Source: Candidatus Allocopromorpha excrementigallinarum (GTDB lineage: Bacteria > Bacillota > Clostridia > Peptostreptococcales > Anaerovoracaceae). From it: a stretch of DNA of 32,012 bases. The notes under the pieces are model-generated. The model made no database searches and was not told the DNA's origin. It saw only the letters and a program-made list of their open reading frames with translations. Made by a program: the position numbers and the translations under genes. The stretch is taken from contig DVMP01000005.1 in NCBI GenBank assembly GCA_018714925.1, positions 1-32,012 of the forward strand. The letters run 5' to 3'. This document shows, piece by piece, positions 8,855 to 18,300 of the stretch (position 1 is the first letter of the stretch; each line of letters begins with the position of its first letter).

Positions 8855-8887
8855 AAAAAACGCCTGTCCTCATGTCAAGGACAAGCG
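8855..8887 (-). terminator. T-box regulated terminator hairpin
   Basis: Minus strand CGCTTGTCCT, loop TGACATG, AGGACAGGCG gives a 10-bp stem with one GU pair (8861-8887), followed by six U (8855-8860). Its 5' arm contains the CTTGT used by the antiterminator, so the two structures exclude each other. Confidence 0.92.
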
Positions 8888-9127
8888 TAAGCCTGCGGTG
8901 CCACCTTGTTTAATGTAAAAACATTCTCTCCGCGAAGTGCCATCACACTCCCTGCCCGTAACGCCGGCATCGCGTCTCAGCTACTTGACACCGGTATGCC
9001 GATGTCTTTCACCTCGCCCTCAGAGGCCCATTTACTGAAACTGCGTCTGTCCGGATCCCACCGTCCCGGACTCTCTTTGAGACCGTACCTCAGTTTTACT
9101 CCCTCGTCTTCGGTTTCCTAATTCACT
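8855..9127 (-). promoter_or_regulatory. T-box riboswitch leader, tryptophan type
   Basis: This stretch of about 270 nt without a gene is a T-box leader. On the minus strand the T-box core AAGGTGGCACCGCAGG is at 8892-8907. Stem I shows the AGTA motif (9097-9100), with ACTGA (9090-9094) pairing TCAGT (9034-9038) above and GAGG (9102-9105) pairing CCTC (9023-9026) below an internal loop. The 3' side of that loop reads AAATGGG, with TGG (9028-9030) as the specifier codon for tryptophan. The bulge TGGC fits a tRNA ending GCCA, and tRNA-Trp has discriminator G. The antiterminator ACAAG/CTTGT shares its 3' arm with the terminator. Uncharged tRNA-Trp would allow read-through into trpXYZ. The other three-base registers in the loop (AAA, AAT, ATG) are less consistent. 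Confidence 0.92.
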
Positions 9128-9134
9128 TGATGAT

Positions 9135-9165
9135 ATACTACCACCTGACATTTTTCGTGTCAAGG
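9135..9165 (-). promoter_or_regulatory. Promoter of the T-box/trpXYZ transcript with overlapping inverted repeat
   Basis: Minus strand TTGACA (9158-9163), 17-nt spacer, TAGTAT (9135-9140). It begins 15 nt after the hisD stop codon, so trpXYZ has its own promoter. An inverted repeat with arms TGACA/TGTCA extended by CCT/AGG (9144-9165) covers the -35 and part of the spacer; it could be an operator or a weak terminator for hisD. Confidence 0.8.
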
Positions 9166-9177
9166 CGTTTTTTGTAT

Positions 9178-10458
9178 TTATTTCTTCGCCTTTTCCATCC
9201 TTATTTCCGCCGCTCTGGCATGACCGGCCAGACCTTCCCCCTCCGCGAGGCGGCTCACTAAAGGAGCTATGGACATCATAGCCTCGGGACTCATCTTCTG
9301 ATATGTACAGGTCTTCAGAAAGGTTCCCACCCATACTCCGCCTGTATATCTGGCCGCCCCCAGGGTAGGGAGAGTATGATTCGTCCCTGAAGCGTAGTCT
9401 CCGAACACCTCCGCCGTATTTCCCCCTATAAACAGGGAGCCGTAATTTACAAGAGCCTCTGTGACGGCTTCTTCCTCCTCCCGGGCAACATTCACCTCAA
9501 GGTGCTCGGGAGCGTACCTGTTGGCGTAGCTGACCGCTTCATCGAGATCATCGCATATGAGTATCTCTCCGTAATACCTCCATGAAGCCTCGGCTATCTC
9601 TCTGGTCTCCAGAATTTCCAGCTGTCTCTCCACAGCTTTCAGCACCTCCGCGGCCACTATTTCATCAGTAGTAACAAGTATTCCCTTGGCCTCTCTGTCG
9701 TGCTCCGACTGAGCCAGCAGATCGGCGGCTATAACCTCGGGATCGGCGTTTCCGTCGGCTATGACGAGTACCTCGCTGGGACCTGCCACAAAGTCTATAC
9801 CTACCTTGCCGTAGCACTGGCGTTTAGCCTCTGTAACAAAGCTGTTTCCCGGCCCCACTATAAGATCCACAGGCTTTATCTGCTCCGTTCCGTAGGAAAA
9901 GGCTCCTATGGCCTGAGCCCCTCCCAGAGCGTATATTTCGTCTATTCCCGCCGTGTCCATAGCCACCAAGGTCTTGGGATTTATTTCTGAGGTTCCCTTC
10001 ATTACAGGAGAACATGCCGTAACTCTCTTTACTCCCGCCGCCTTGGCAGGGATACCCAGCATAAGAGCAGTGGAATAAAGAGGATAGCCGCCTCCCGGCA
10101 CATAGCAGCAGCATGAGCCCACGGGAATTACTCTGTGTCCCAGTATAATACCCTCGGCCGGAGAAAAATCCCTGAGCTCTCCTATGGTCCTCCTCTGAGC
10201 CTCGGCAAAGGCTTTTATATTGGCCGCCGCCTTTTTTATATCGTCAATATCCGAGGAGGACACCTTTTCATAGGCCCTCCTGATCTCATCAGCTCCTATT
10301 CTGAGGCTTTCCCTTTCACATCCGTCAAAGCTTCTGTTGTACTCCCTGAGGGCGTCGTCGCCCTCTTTTATTACTCTCTCGATTATCTCTCCCACTGTCT
10401 TTCGCAGCCTGCTTCTGTCTTTTTCTGTTCTCTCCCCGGCTTTCTTAAATACTTTCAT
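9178..10458 (-). CDS. hisD: Histidinol dehydrogenase HisD
   Basis: HisD performs the last two NAD+-dependent oxidations of histidine biosynthesis (L-histidinol to L-histidine) as a zinc homodimer in the cytosol. The 426 residues match the family length. Visible motifs are YVPGGGYPLYSTALM (near 119-134), GPGNSFVTEAKR (near 202), GPSEVLVIAD (near 224), the zinc/catalytic AQSEHD (near 248), PEHLEVN (near 317), the conserved NHTLPT (near 362) and the C-terminal zinc-ligand His in GLAGHARAAEIR. A GGAG site lies 6-7 nt before the ATG. The first bases overlap the end of the MFS gene by 14 nt. No other his gene is nearby, so either the pathway genes are dispersed or this copy serves another alcohol oxidation; family membership itself is secure. 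Confidence 0.95.
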   Translation of the reverse strand: MKVFKKAGERTEKDRSRLRKTVGEIIERVIKEGDDALREYNRSFDGCERESLRIGADEIRRAYEKVSSSDIDDIKKAAANIKAFAEAQRRTIGELRDFSPAEGIILGHRVIPVGSCCCYVPGGGYPLYSTALMLGIPAKAAGVKRVTACSPVMKGTSEINPKTLVAMDTAGIDEIYALGGAQAIGAFSYGTEQIKPVDLIVGPGNSFVTEAKRQCYGKVGIDFVAGPSEVLVIADGNADPEVIAADLLAQSEHDREAKGILVTTDEIVAAEVLKAVERQLEILETREIAEASWRYYGEILICDDLDEAVSYANRYAPEHLEVNVAREEEEAVTEALVNYGSLFIGGNTAEVFGDYASGTNHTLPTLGAARYTGGVWVGTFLKTCTYQKMSPEAMMSIAPLVSRLAEGEGLAGHARAAEIRMEKAKK

Positions 10459-11863
10459 TGCTTCTCCTTTTACTGTCGTTCTTTCTCATAAGTGATATGA
10501 AAACTCCCGCGGCGCATATTGCCGCAAATACTGTAAACGATATATTTATTATTTTTACAAGGATCCCGGCAGGCACCTCAGAAAGCTGTGTATCGTCCGC
10601 AAAGCCTGTCACTATAACGGTTACTATTACCATGCTCATAGTATGTCCTATAGACCGCATGGTAGCCAGAACCGAAGAGGCGACCCCGTAATTCTCCTTA
10701 TCCACACAGGACATTACCGCATTGGTATTAGGCGATGAAAAAAGCGCGAATCCCAGGCCGGTTACCGCAAGGGAGCCTATTATCAGCCACAGTCCCGTAT
10801 CCTCTCCTATAAATATAAATCCGCATGTTCCCAGGGCGCACAGTCCCATTCCCGCGGAGGACAGCCTGAAAGGCGAAAGCCTGTCAGAAAGCCTTCCCGC
10901 CGCCGGCGAGAGGAACGCCATTATCAGCGGCTGGAATATCATTATAAGTCCTGCCGTCTGAGATGAATATCCCATTACCACCTGAAGATATATGGATATC
11001 AGGTAGCTGATGGCAAAGGTAGCTCCGTAATTCATCAGAGCAGCCAGATTGGAAAATCCGTAGCCTCTGTTTTCCGCGAAAAGCCTTACGTTTACGGCAG
11101 GATCCTCCGTTCTCATCTCATATATTACAAAGACGACTCCCAGAACCGCTCCCGCAAGAGCCGCCGCTATAGTCCAGGATCCTTTCCCGGCTTCCGAGAG
11201 GCCGTACATAAGCAGCACTATAAAGGCGCAGTAGAGGCCGCAGCCTCTTATGTCCATGGATTTTTTCCCATTTGGGGATTTCTCCGCCCTCAGCCCCGCC
11301 GCAGCCGCTATAAGAGCGCCTATTCCGAGAATTCCCGTAAAAACAAATATGGACCGCCAGCCTAAATTATGATTTAAAAATCCTCCCACTACAGGCCCCG
11401 CGGACAGCCCCACATAGGTCGAGGCCAGAGAATACCCCAGCACCTTACCTCTGAGCTTTTCGGGAAAGGCGCTTATGAGCACCGCTGTGTTGGTGCTGAA
11501 TATCATGGAGGCTCCTATTCCCTGGAGGATTCTCACCGCCAGAAGCATTTCCATTGATACCGAAAACACGGCGGCCAGACAGCTTGCCTCAAATATGATA
11601 ATTCCCCAGACAAGAACCCTTTTCCTGCAGGTTATATCAGCCAGCCTTCCCATGGGAACCGAAAATGCAGCTACCGCCAGGGTGTACCCTGTTATAAGCC
11701 AGCCTACAAATCCGGCGCTGGCGCCCATCTCTTCCCCTATATTGGGAATTGACAGATTCAGAGCGCTGCCTGTAAAGGTTGTTATAAAGGCTGTTATAAC
11801 AACGGTAAATATGGTGATTCTTCCTTTTTTAGCCTGAAGCTTATCGGTGTTTTCCTGGTCCAT
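10445..11863 (-). CDS. MFS drug/metabolite exporter (DHA2, 14-TM type)
   Basis: A proton-driven major facilitator of about 472 residues. Its many hydrophobic segments fit the 14-helix EmrB/QacA (DHA2) group. Motif A is visible as GRLADITCRKRVLVWG (near 72-87) and the antiporter motif C region as GYSLASTYVGLSAGPVVGGFLN (near 140-160), followed by GWRSIF. The start was set at ATG 11861-11863 (MDQENTDKL); the GTG six codons upstream has no better ribosome site. No clear Shine-Dalgarno precedes either, while a perfect TATAAT ends 6 nt before the ATG, so the message may be leaderless. The stop overlaps hisD, suggesting one transcript. The substrate cannot be read from sequence. Confidence 0.9.
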   Translation of the reverse strand: MDQENTDKLQAKKGRITIFTVVITAFITTFTGSALNLSIPNIGEEMGASAGFVGWLITGYTLAVAAFSVPMGRLADITCRKRVLVWGIIIFEASCLAAVFSVSMEMLLAVRILQGIGASMIFSTNTAVLISAFPEKLRGKVLGYSLASTYVGLSAGPVVGGFLNHNLGWRSIFVFTGILGIGALIAAAAGLRAEKSPNGKKSMDIRGCGLYCAFIVLLMYGLSEAGKGSWTIAAALAGAVLGVVFVIYEMRTEDPAVNVRLFAENRGYGFSNLAALMNYGATFAISYLISIYLQVVMGYSSQTAGLIMIFQPLIMAFLSPAAGRLSDRLSPFRLSSAGMGLCALGTCGFIFIGEDTGLWLIIGSLAVTGLGFALFSSPNTNAVMSCVDKENYGVASSVLATMRSIGHTMSMVIVTVIVTGFADDTQLSEVPAGILVKIINISFTVFAAICAAGVFISLMRKNDSKRRSNESI

Positions 11864-11936
11864 GTTAATATTATATACCACAAACCTGTTATTTACTAAT
11901 TGTAATTTGCCTGTCCCTGAAATTTACCGAAAAGAA

Positions 11937-11985
11937 AAGGCGCATCCTTTCATACCGGTATATGATATGCCTCGTGACGCCTTTT
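11937..11985. terminator. Bidirectional terminator between spoIVA and the MFS gene
   Basis: AAAAGGCG and CGCCTTTT arms (8 bp) enclose a partly palindromic middle containing ATACCGGTAT. On the minus strand the stem is followed by TTTTCTTTTC, on the plus strand by TTTTCCTCTTT. It ends the spoIVA transcript. The intergenic stretch 11864-12007 otherwise holds only the possible MFS promoter. Confidence 0.8.
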
Positions 11986-12007
11986 CCTCTTTATCTTTAT
12001 CCATGGT

Positions 12008-13492
12008 CTAAATTACTATGCAGATAAAATACTCCTTTCCTTCGTCGCTGATCTTCTGAAGAGATTTCTGCATCTTTACTCTTATATTGTCAGGTACTCC
12101 GGCGATCTTGTTTTCCATCTGCTCCGCCACCATCTCATAGAGAGACTTTCCGAAAATATTGGTATCCCATATTCCATTAGGCTCCTTTTCCATGTCCTCT
12201 CTGAGACTGGCCGCCAGATCCTCAGACTGCTTTTCGCTTCCCACTACAGGAGATACTTCTGTGGTTATATCTGTTTTTATTATATGAAGTGTCGGTGCCT
12301 TTGCCGTTATCTTCACGCCGTATTTGTTTCCCTGCCTGAAGACCTCAGGCTCCTCAAGTATCATTTCACTCAGCTTAGGCTCCACTATGCCGTATCCTCT
12401 TTCCTCCACCTGAGCTATGGCTCCCTTAAGCTTATCGTACTCCTTTTTGGCTTTGGCGAATTCCCTGAGAAGGCTGAAAAACTCATAGTCGTTTTCCACC
12501 TTTTCATCCATGAGCTCTGTTATGACTTTATAATACAGCTCCTCCTCCATATCGAGGCGGATGTTCACCTCTCCGGTCCCCATATCAATGGCTTTTATTT
12601 CCGCGTTTTTCACTATTTCCCCGTCGGCGAGACCGGCGGCGTTTTTCTTCAGCTCTTCGACTGTATTAAAGGTCTGGGCCCATGCCCGTATGTTTTCTAT
12701 AAGCTCCTTTTTCAGCCAGTGATCCTTATCAAGTCCTTCCACATAGCCTGGAGTTTTAAATTTAATTTCCTTTACCGGAAATCTGTCCAGGAGCCTTACC
12801 ATAATATTGCTGAGCTCTTTCTCTGAAATTCTGGCGCAGTCCGCCGCAGTTACCGGCACCCCGTACTTATCGGCCATTTCAGCAGCCGTATCTCTCGCAG
12901 CCGCTGATGCCGGCTCCGTGGAGTTGAGTATGACTATAAAGGGCTTTCTCAGCGCCTCCAGCTGCCTTATAACTCTTTCCTCCGCCTCTGTATAGCTGCT
13001 TCTTTCCATAGCGCCCGTGGTTCCGTCTGAGGTTATGACTACGCCTACGGTGGAATGATCCTTTATAACCTTTTCCGTTCCTATTTCCGCGGCTTCCGTA
13101 AAGGGAATCTTTTCCTCATCCCAGGGAGTCGCCACCATTCTCGGCTCTCCATCCTCCATATGACCTATGGCCCCCGGTATCATATATCCTACACAGTCAA
13201 CCAGCCTGACCCTGACCTCCATATTCTCCGCTTCCCCAAGCTCCAGTCTGACAGCCTCGGCAGGAATAAATTTAGGCTCCGTCGTGGTTATGGTCCTTCC
13301 CGCTCCGCTCTGGGGCATCTCGTCCATGATCCTCTGCTTTTCATAGGTGTTTTTCACATTGGGGATAACCATCAGATCCATGAATCTCTTTATAAAAGTG
13401 GACTTTCCCGCTCTGACGGGACCTACTACGCCTATGTATATGTCTCCGCCTGTCCTCTTCCCTATATTCTCATAAATATTTATGTTCTCCAA
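12008..13492 (-). CDS. spoIVA: Stage IV sporulation protein A (spore coat morphogenetic ATPase)
   Basis: SpoIVA coats the forespore surface, hydrolyses ATP and polymerises into the basement layer of the spore coat, recruited by SpoVM. The 494-residue protein is full length (B. subtilis 492). An N-terminal TRAFAC-type NTPase domain has Walker A GVVGPVRAGKST (near 22-33), the switch segment TITTTEPKFIP (near 68-78) and Walker B VDCVGYMIPGA (near 97), followed by the SpoIVA middle domain and a C-terminal polymerisation domain ending in hydrophobic YFICIVI. The start is the TTG at 13490-13492, behind GGGGAGG with 8-nt spacing; it gives LENINIYENIGKRTGGD, aligning with the known N-terminus. Expression is expected in the mother cell under sigma-E. 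Its presence marks the organism as a spore former. Confidence 0.96.
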   Translation of the reverse strand: MENINIYENIGKRTGGDIYIGVVGPVRAGKSTFIKRFMDLMVIPNVKNTYEKQRIMDEMPQSGAGRTITTTEPKFIPAEAVRLELGEAENMEVRVRLVDCVGYMIPGAIGHMEDGEPRMVATPWDEEKIPFTEAAEIGTEKVIKDHSTVGVVITSDGTTGAMERSSYTEAEERVIRQLEALRKPFIVILNSTEPASAAARDTAAEMADKYGVPVTAADCARISEKELSNIMVRLLDRFPVKEIKFKTPGYVEGLDKDHWLKKELIENIRAWAQTFNTVEELKKNAAGLADGEIVKNAEIKAIDMGTGEVNIRLDMEEELYYKVITELMDEKVENDYEFFSLLREFAKAKKEYDKLKGAIAQVEERGYGIVEPKLSEMILEEPEVFRQGNKYGVKITAKAPTLHIIKTDITTEVSPVVGSEKQSEDLAASLREDMEKEPNGIWDTNIFGKSLYEMVAEQMENKIAGVPDNIRVKMQKSLQKISDEGKEYFICIVI

Positions 13493-13532
13493 AATAAAAA
13501 CCTCCCCATGTCCTTGACTGTAAATCAATACA

Positions 13533-13560
13533 GTATATTGAGGAGCTCCGCGTTTTATTC
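13533..13560 (-). promoter_or_regulatory. Possible sigma-E-like promoter of spoIVA
   Basis: On the minus strand GAATAAAA followed after about 15 nt by TATACTGT roughly resembles the sigma-E pattern (ATA-rich -35, CATACANT -10) and lies about 40 nt before the TTG start. The match is partial and is offered mainly because sigma-E control is known for spoIVA. Confidence 0.3.
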
Positions 13561-13619
13561 TTTAATTATAATCTTTTGTCTTTCCCTTCTGAATTTTTTT
13601 GCCCTCCCTTTTCCTCCAT

Positions 13620-13682
13620 ATTAAAAAGCAGGTATGATTTGCCGGAAAATATTCCGTAAAGTAAAGATCATACCTGCTTTCT
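13620..13682. terminator. Strong bidirectional terminator between surface-protein unit and spoIVA
   Basis: A 14-bp perfect stem (AAAGCAGGTATGAT / ATCATACCTGCTTT) is followed by U-rich stretches on both strands (TTTTTAA on minus; CTTTCTTTTCC on plus). It ends the transcript of the two left-hand surface-protein genes. Confidence 0.92.
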
Positions 13683-13741
13683 TTTCCTTCCTGACTGTTC
13701 TGCTCTCTATTTTTCAGCCTTCTCTTCTATATTTACAGCTC

Positions 13742-15280
13742 TCAGGCCCTGCTTTCCTTTCTTCTCAGGGCTATGGCCGCCGCTCCCGCTGCCGCTGCCG
13801 TGAGCATTATTCCCGCCAGAAGTCCCAGATTAGTATCGTCTCCTGTTTCAGGAGCTTTTCCGTCAGCCGGCTCTCCCTGCTGCGGCTTGTCCGAAGGCTG
13901 GTCTGCAGGCTCTGAAGGGTTCTGCGGAGATGAAACATTTAAGCTTTCTCCCGCTTTAAGCTCCTGTCCGTTTATTAAAATATCAGTCTCAGTCGCATTT
14001 TCTATTTTAATTCCATCTGGAACATTTACAAATTCCGTTCCTTCAGCCGCTGATGTTATTTCCAACACATCTCCGCTCTTGCCGTTCTCCAAATATGAGG
14101 AAATCACTTCAGGCCCCACAAGATATGTTGTAACGCCTCCGCTCGTCAAGATTGCCGTCGTATTGCTGTCAATATATGCCTCATCCGGTTCTGAAGAGAA
14201 TGTTCCGGCTGATATGCTGATAGCATCTTCCGCTTTCGCTTCATCGCTGAACTTCACCGCCTCCCTGCCATCGGCTCCATTAAACACTCCGCCTTCAATA
14301 CTAAATGAAATTATATTTGTTCCCTTGTTTTCCGCACTTGTCGCATTATTTGGATTGTAAGTGACAAATTCGCTTATGGCCTTTGAATTTTCCGAATTGA
14401 AAACAGTATTCCCCGAAACAGCTATTTCTACATTACCTGCATAATCCTTATTGCTGTCTATAAGCATCGCGGATCCATCAGTATCTATGCCGTTTCCGTT
14501 GTAGCCTATTGGGTCCACATATTCTCCTGTCCCTGTTATTACCGCGTCATTTATAAAGAATTTTCCGGACTTCAACGCTATGCCCACATCTCCACGGATG
14601 TCAGCTCCGTCTATATTCCACTCAGCATATCCTGCCGCGTAAACACCTGTACCCTCGGATTCAATAACTGCGTTTTCGCCTATGTTAAAAACAGGATAAT
14701 TTGAATCCGTATTTTTTATCTGCCCGTTTATGTACACTCCGTGTCCGGCCGACCCTTCCGTGTCTGTTACGCTTTTTATTATACAGTCTATATCAACTGT
14801 CACACCATAGGCATACGGCGCGCCCGATGACTGATACGGCGTAATAAACACCCCGCTCCATCCTTCAAGCGTTACACCCTCTCCAATTTTAACAGTTGTG
14901 TAATCAGTATCCCCTTGATTACTTGATCCTTTTATGACTATTGGCGCGTAATATGCCTCTTCTTCTTTTATTTCTCCAGGTCCGACAACCTCAAAATATC
15001 CCGAATTGATTGCCAGCACTCTGTTTGGCGCTGATAACGTATTTCCATTGAGATCGAGTATTATTTTTTTGCTTCCATCTATTGCAATACCTTCACTAAG
15101 CGCTATGTCAGCTTCTAAAACAATTGTTGTAGTATCTGTACTGTTGGCGCTTTCAACCGCATTTTTAAGCGCATCCGGGGTTCCTACGCGTACTGTACTG
15201 TCTTCCCCAAAAACGGAATGCGGTATTAACACCGTCATCATAGCCGCTATAACTATGATCATTGAAAATCTTCTTCTCAT
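13742..15280 (-). CDS. Exported beta-helix surface protein with APETG sorting-like tail
   Basis: A secreted protein of 512 residues. It has a signal peptide (MRRRFSMIIVIAAMMTVLIP, cleavage near VFG-25) and a body of short strand-turn repeats rich in G/N/S/T (residues about 45-400), typical of right-handed parallel beta-helices (pectate-lyase-like). A Pro/Ser/Gln linker (near 445-475) leads to a cell-wall sorting-like tail: APETGDD near 476, a hydrophobic helix, then RRKESRA. APETG departs from LPXTG. ATG 15278-15280 is preceded by GAGGAG; the longer open frame upstream has no ribosome site. It lies 31 nt after the 1366-residue surface protein and shares a homologous module with it (GTFSSEPDEAYIDSN here, GTFSDKPADEFIYTG there), so the pair looks like a duplicated, co-transcribed set. 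Ligand or function unknown. Confidence 0.85.
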   Translation of the reverse strand: MRRRFSMIIVIAAMMTVLIPHSVFGEDSTVRVGTPDALKNAVESANSTDTTTIVLEADIALSEGIAIDGSKKIILDLNGNTLSAPNRVLAINSGYFEVVGPGEIKEEEAYYAPIVIKGSSNQGDTDYTTVKIGEGVTLEGWSGVFITPYQSSGAPYAYGVTVDIDCIIKSVTDTEGSAGHGVYINGQIKNTDSNYPVFNIGENAVIESEGTGVYAAGYAEWNIDGADIRGDVGIALKSGKFFINDAVITGTGEYVDPIGYNGNGIDTDGSAMLIDSNKDYAGNVEIAVSGNTVFNSENSKAISEFVTYNPNNATSAENKGTNIISFSIEGGVFNGADGREAVKFSDEAKAEDAISISAGTFSSEPDEAYIDSNTTAILTSGGVTTYLVGPEVISSYLENGKSGDVLEITSAAEGTEFVNVPDGIKIENATETDILINGQELKAGESLNVSSPQNPSEPADQPSDKPQQGEPADGKAPETGDDTNLGLLAGIMLTAAAAGAAAIALRRKESRA

Positions 15281-15311
15281 ATCAATTCTCCTCGTATAAT
15301 GATGTATCATC

Positions 15312-18300
15312 TTAACTGCTTCTCTTTCTTCTGCCGTAAAGAACCGCTCCCGCAGCGCCTGCAGCCGCAAGAGCAAGGATTGCCAGCCACACAATTATAT
15401 TGCTGTCGTCTCCTGTCTTGAATATACCTGCACCCACGGCTTTTTCATATCCGCAGACACTACATTCCTCATGGCTTGAATTTCCTTCGGTTACAGCTGT
15501 AAAGCTATGTGCCGCTACATCCTTTTTCTCTCCGCATCTTGTACACTCATGCCAGTGATTCTTTTCATCGGATGTCCATCTGTCGGAGAATGAGTGACCC
15601 AAAGGGTCTGTTTCATCTGCCACATATGATGCCCCACAGCTGCAGGTATAAGTTGTATAGCCTCCTTCAGTGCAGGTAGGCTCAGTTACCTCAGGAACAT
15701 AAACGTGTCCTTCCTCGGTTATAACAACAGGGATACTTTCTACTTCTGCGGAAACGCTACCGCTATAGGCCGCTGCTACTTTTACTGTGTAGCTGCCCGC
15801 TTCTGAAACGGTCAGGGTTTTTCCTGTTTCTCCGGAAATCGCCGCGTCGTCCTTATACCACTGATAGGAGAAGGTTGCGTCGTCCAGGCCGTGAGAAGCA
15901 TTTGCTGTTAAGGTTACATCTTTTCCCGCATGAATCGCCGGCGCGTTCGCTTCCACAGATACTGTCGGAGCGGTAAATGCCCAGTCAAGCGTATTCTTTT
16001 CAGAGTTTACAACAAGTGTATCTCTTGCCGTATAATACGGTGTAAAATCCTCCAGGCTCGGCGTAAGTCCCGGCGCATAATTGACTGCCACAATATTCAT
16101 CGTGCCATTCTCGCGCTCAATAGGAATAGCTTCCTTTGTACTGAAATTGCCAGTCACGTTGATCTGATATCCTGATGTATTGGCATCCCATAAGAAAATC
16201 CTTCCTGTTATATCAGGTGAACCGCTCAGGTTCAATTCCGGCCACGCATCGGCCGTTCCAAGCAGGGCGATCACTCTTTCATCTTCTTTATCACCGAGAG
16301 TTCCTCCTGAAACAGAAATATCTATCCGGCCGCCCTCGTAGGTCCATCCGAAAATGCCTGAGCCGGTATTATTGTAGGCAGAGGTATTCCCCGCGATCGT
16401 CCCATCCAGCATCCTGAATACGACAGGGTCATTCCGGTCAACATTCTCAGCCCAGGTAGAATTCTCAATAGAGATACCGCCTCCGTATCCGTTCTTCGCC
16501 TTATTATTTATAATGGAAGCTCCGTCGAGTATGACCGAATTCGATACGGTCTGGATTCCTCCTCCGTTGTAAAGAGAAGTATTATCTCTGATCACACCGC
16601 CGGACAGAAGAATCTCACCACGGGCATTGTTGTGAATTCCGCCGCCCGCCTCAGCTGTGTTGCCGGAGATCTCGCCGCTTATCATCTCAACGTAGCCACT
16701 ATTATAGATGCCTCCGCCGGTTGATCCATAACTGCCATATCCATCAGAAAATCCGTCGGCCATTCCATTTCCGGTAATCTTTGCACCATCAATGATCAGA
16801 GAGCCTCGCGGCTGTGATTCTGTAGCCTGATTGACATAGACTGCGGTCGTATAGTTGTTTTTCAGCTCTGTCTCTGCTTCCAGCCGGACCGTAGAGCCTC
16901 TGCCGACAGTAAGGAGTTCGCCAACATCAGTAGTTATGACCACATCCCTGTTTCCGTCGATCTCAACATTTCTCAAGGTCAGATCCACAGGTGTTTCGCC
17001 ATTTCTTACGCCCTGGGTTTCGAGCAGCCGACCGTCATAGCCCTCTGCTCTCTTAATGTTCACATCACTTACCGTGAGGGAGGATGTAAGTGTCACTTTT
17101 CCACATATATAGATAACACCATCCTCCGCTACCAGCTTCAGGGCATGCTCCAGGGTCCGGACCGCATTGCTGCTGTCGGCGCCGCTGTTGCTGTCATTGC
17201 CGCCGGTACCGTCCAAATAAACATCCGTAAGTTTATTGATGATATAATTTCCATCGTCTGTCTCCACCGCTTTCAGACCTGTATAGATGAATTCATCTGC
17301 CGGCTTATCCGAGAAGGTTCCTCCGGAGATCACGATTGTTTCTGTATCAGATGTTGTATCTTCGTCTTTCAGCATCTGTACAGCGGTGCTGTTTTTACTG
17401 GTGAACGTACCGCTTTCAATGTTCACATTGATGTCTCTGTCATAATTTCCTTCTACATAGACCGCAGATCCCGTATTGGTTACGCCGCTGTTTACCGCGC
17501 TTGGCTCATGCTCTTCACCGGTACCGGAAATCTGAGCGCCTCCTCTGATGGTCACGTCGCCGCCCTTCACTGCAACACCGGTTGTACCCGCGATAGTCGT
17601 GCCGTCAATGGTCAGAGTACTGTCGGCAGGCGGAAAGTAAATGCCTATGCCATTAAGCGCCTTTACTGAGCCGCCCTTGAGGCTGATGTTGATTCCCGTG
17701 CTCGTACCGTTGGTGATGATGCCGTAACCATCGTCCGCGGAGCCATTGGCTGTCAGATCAACGTCCTCCAGATTCAGCGTAACATTATGATGAGATACCG
17801 TTCCGCCTATTCCGCCGACAGCCGGCAGGCCAACCTCTGCTCCGGTTCCTTTTTCTGTAATCATCGTACCGTTTTTAACAGTCAGAGAGGCGTCGCTGGT
17901 ATTTACCCGGATGACTGCAGTGCTTCCGCTTGTCACAGTGTGACCGTCCAGATCAAGGGTCAGTGCCTGGCTGGAGCCGAGCGAAATGCTTCCCTGATAA
18001 TCGTTCATCAATACGGCGGTTTTGTTGACGTCGTTTTCCGCTGCCTGTACGAAGCTTCCGTAAATGTACTGCGTACCGTCCTCTGCCGTTGACAAAAATC
18101 CGCCGGTCTTTACATAGGAAGCGGCTGCTTCGCTGTATTCGATACACGCGCTTGTTCCCAGTTCAATATATGTGGCCCCTGTAGATTCAAGCTCTATGTT
18201 GTCTCCCAAAGTCAGCGGAAGTATATTCAGGCTGTTTCCGGAATGAGTACGCAGGGGCGTCGCTGCCGTTATCTTTGATGTATTTGTTCCGTTGTTTATA

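Noticed and set aside
13492..13528. Upstream start at 13528 for spoIVA
   Set aside because: The extra 12 residues have no counterpart in the family, and they would be read through the GGGGAGG ribosome site of the TTG at 13492.
15930..18092. Several plus-strand open frames of 60-174 codons opposite the 1366-residue surface gene
   Set aside because: They lie wholly antisense to a gene with a signal peptide, repeats and a ribosome site, have no Shine-Dalgarno of their own and low-complexity shadow sequences.
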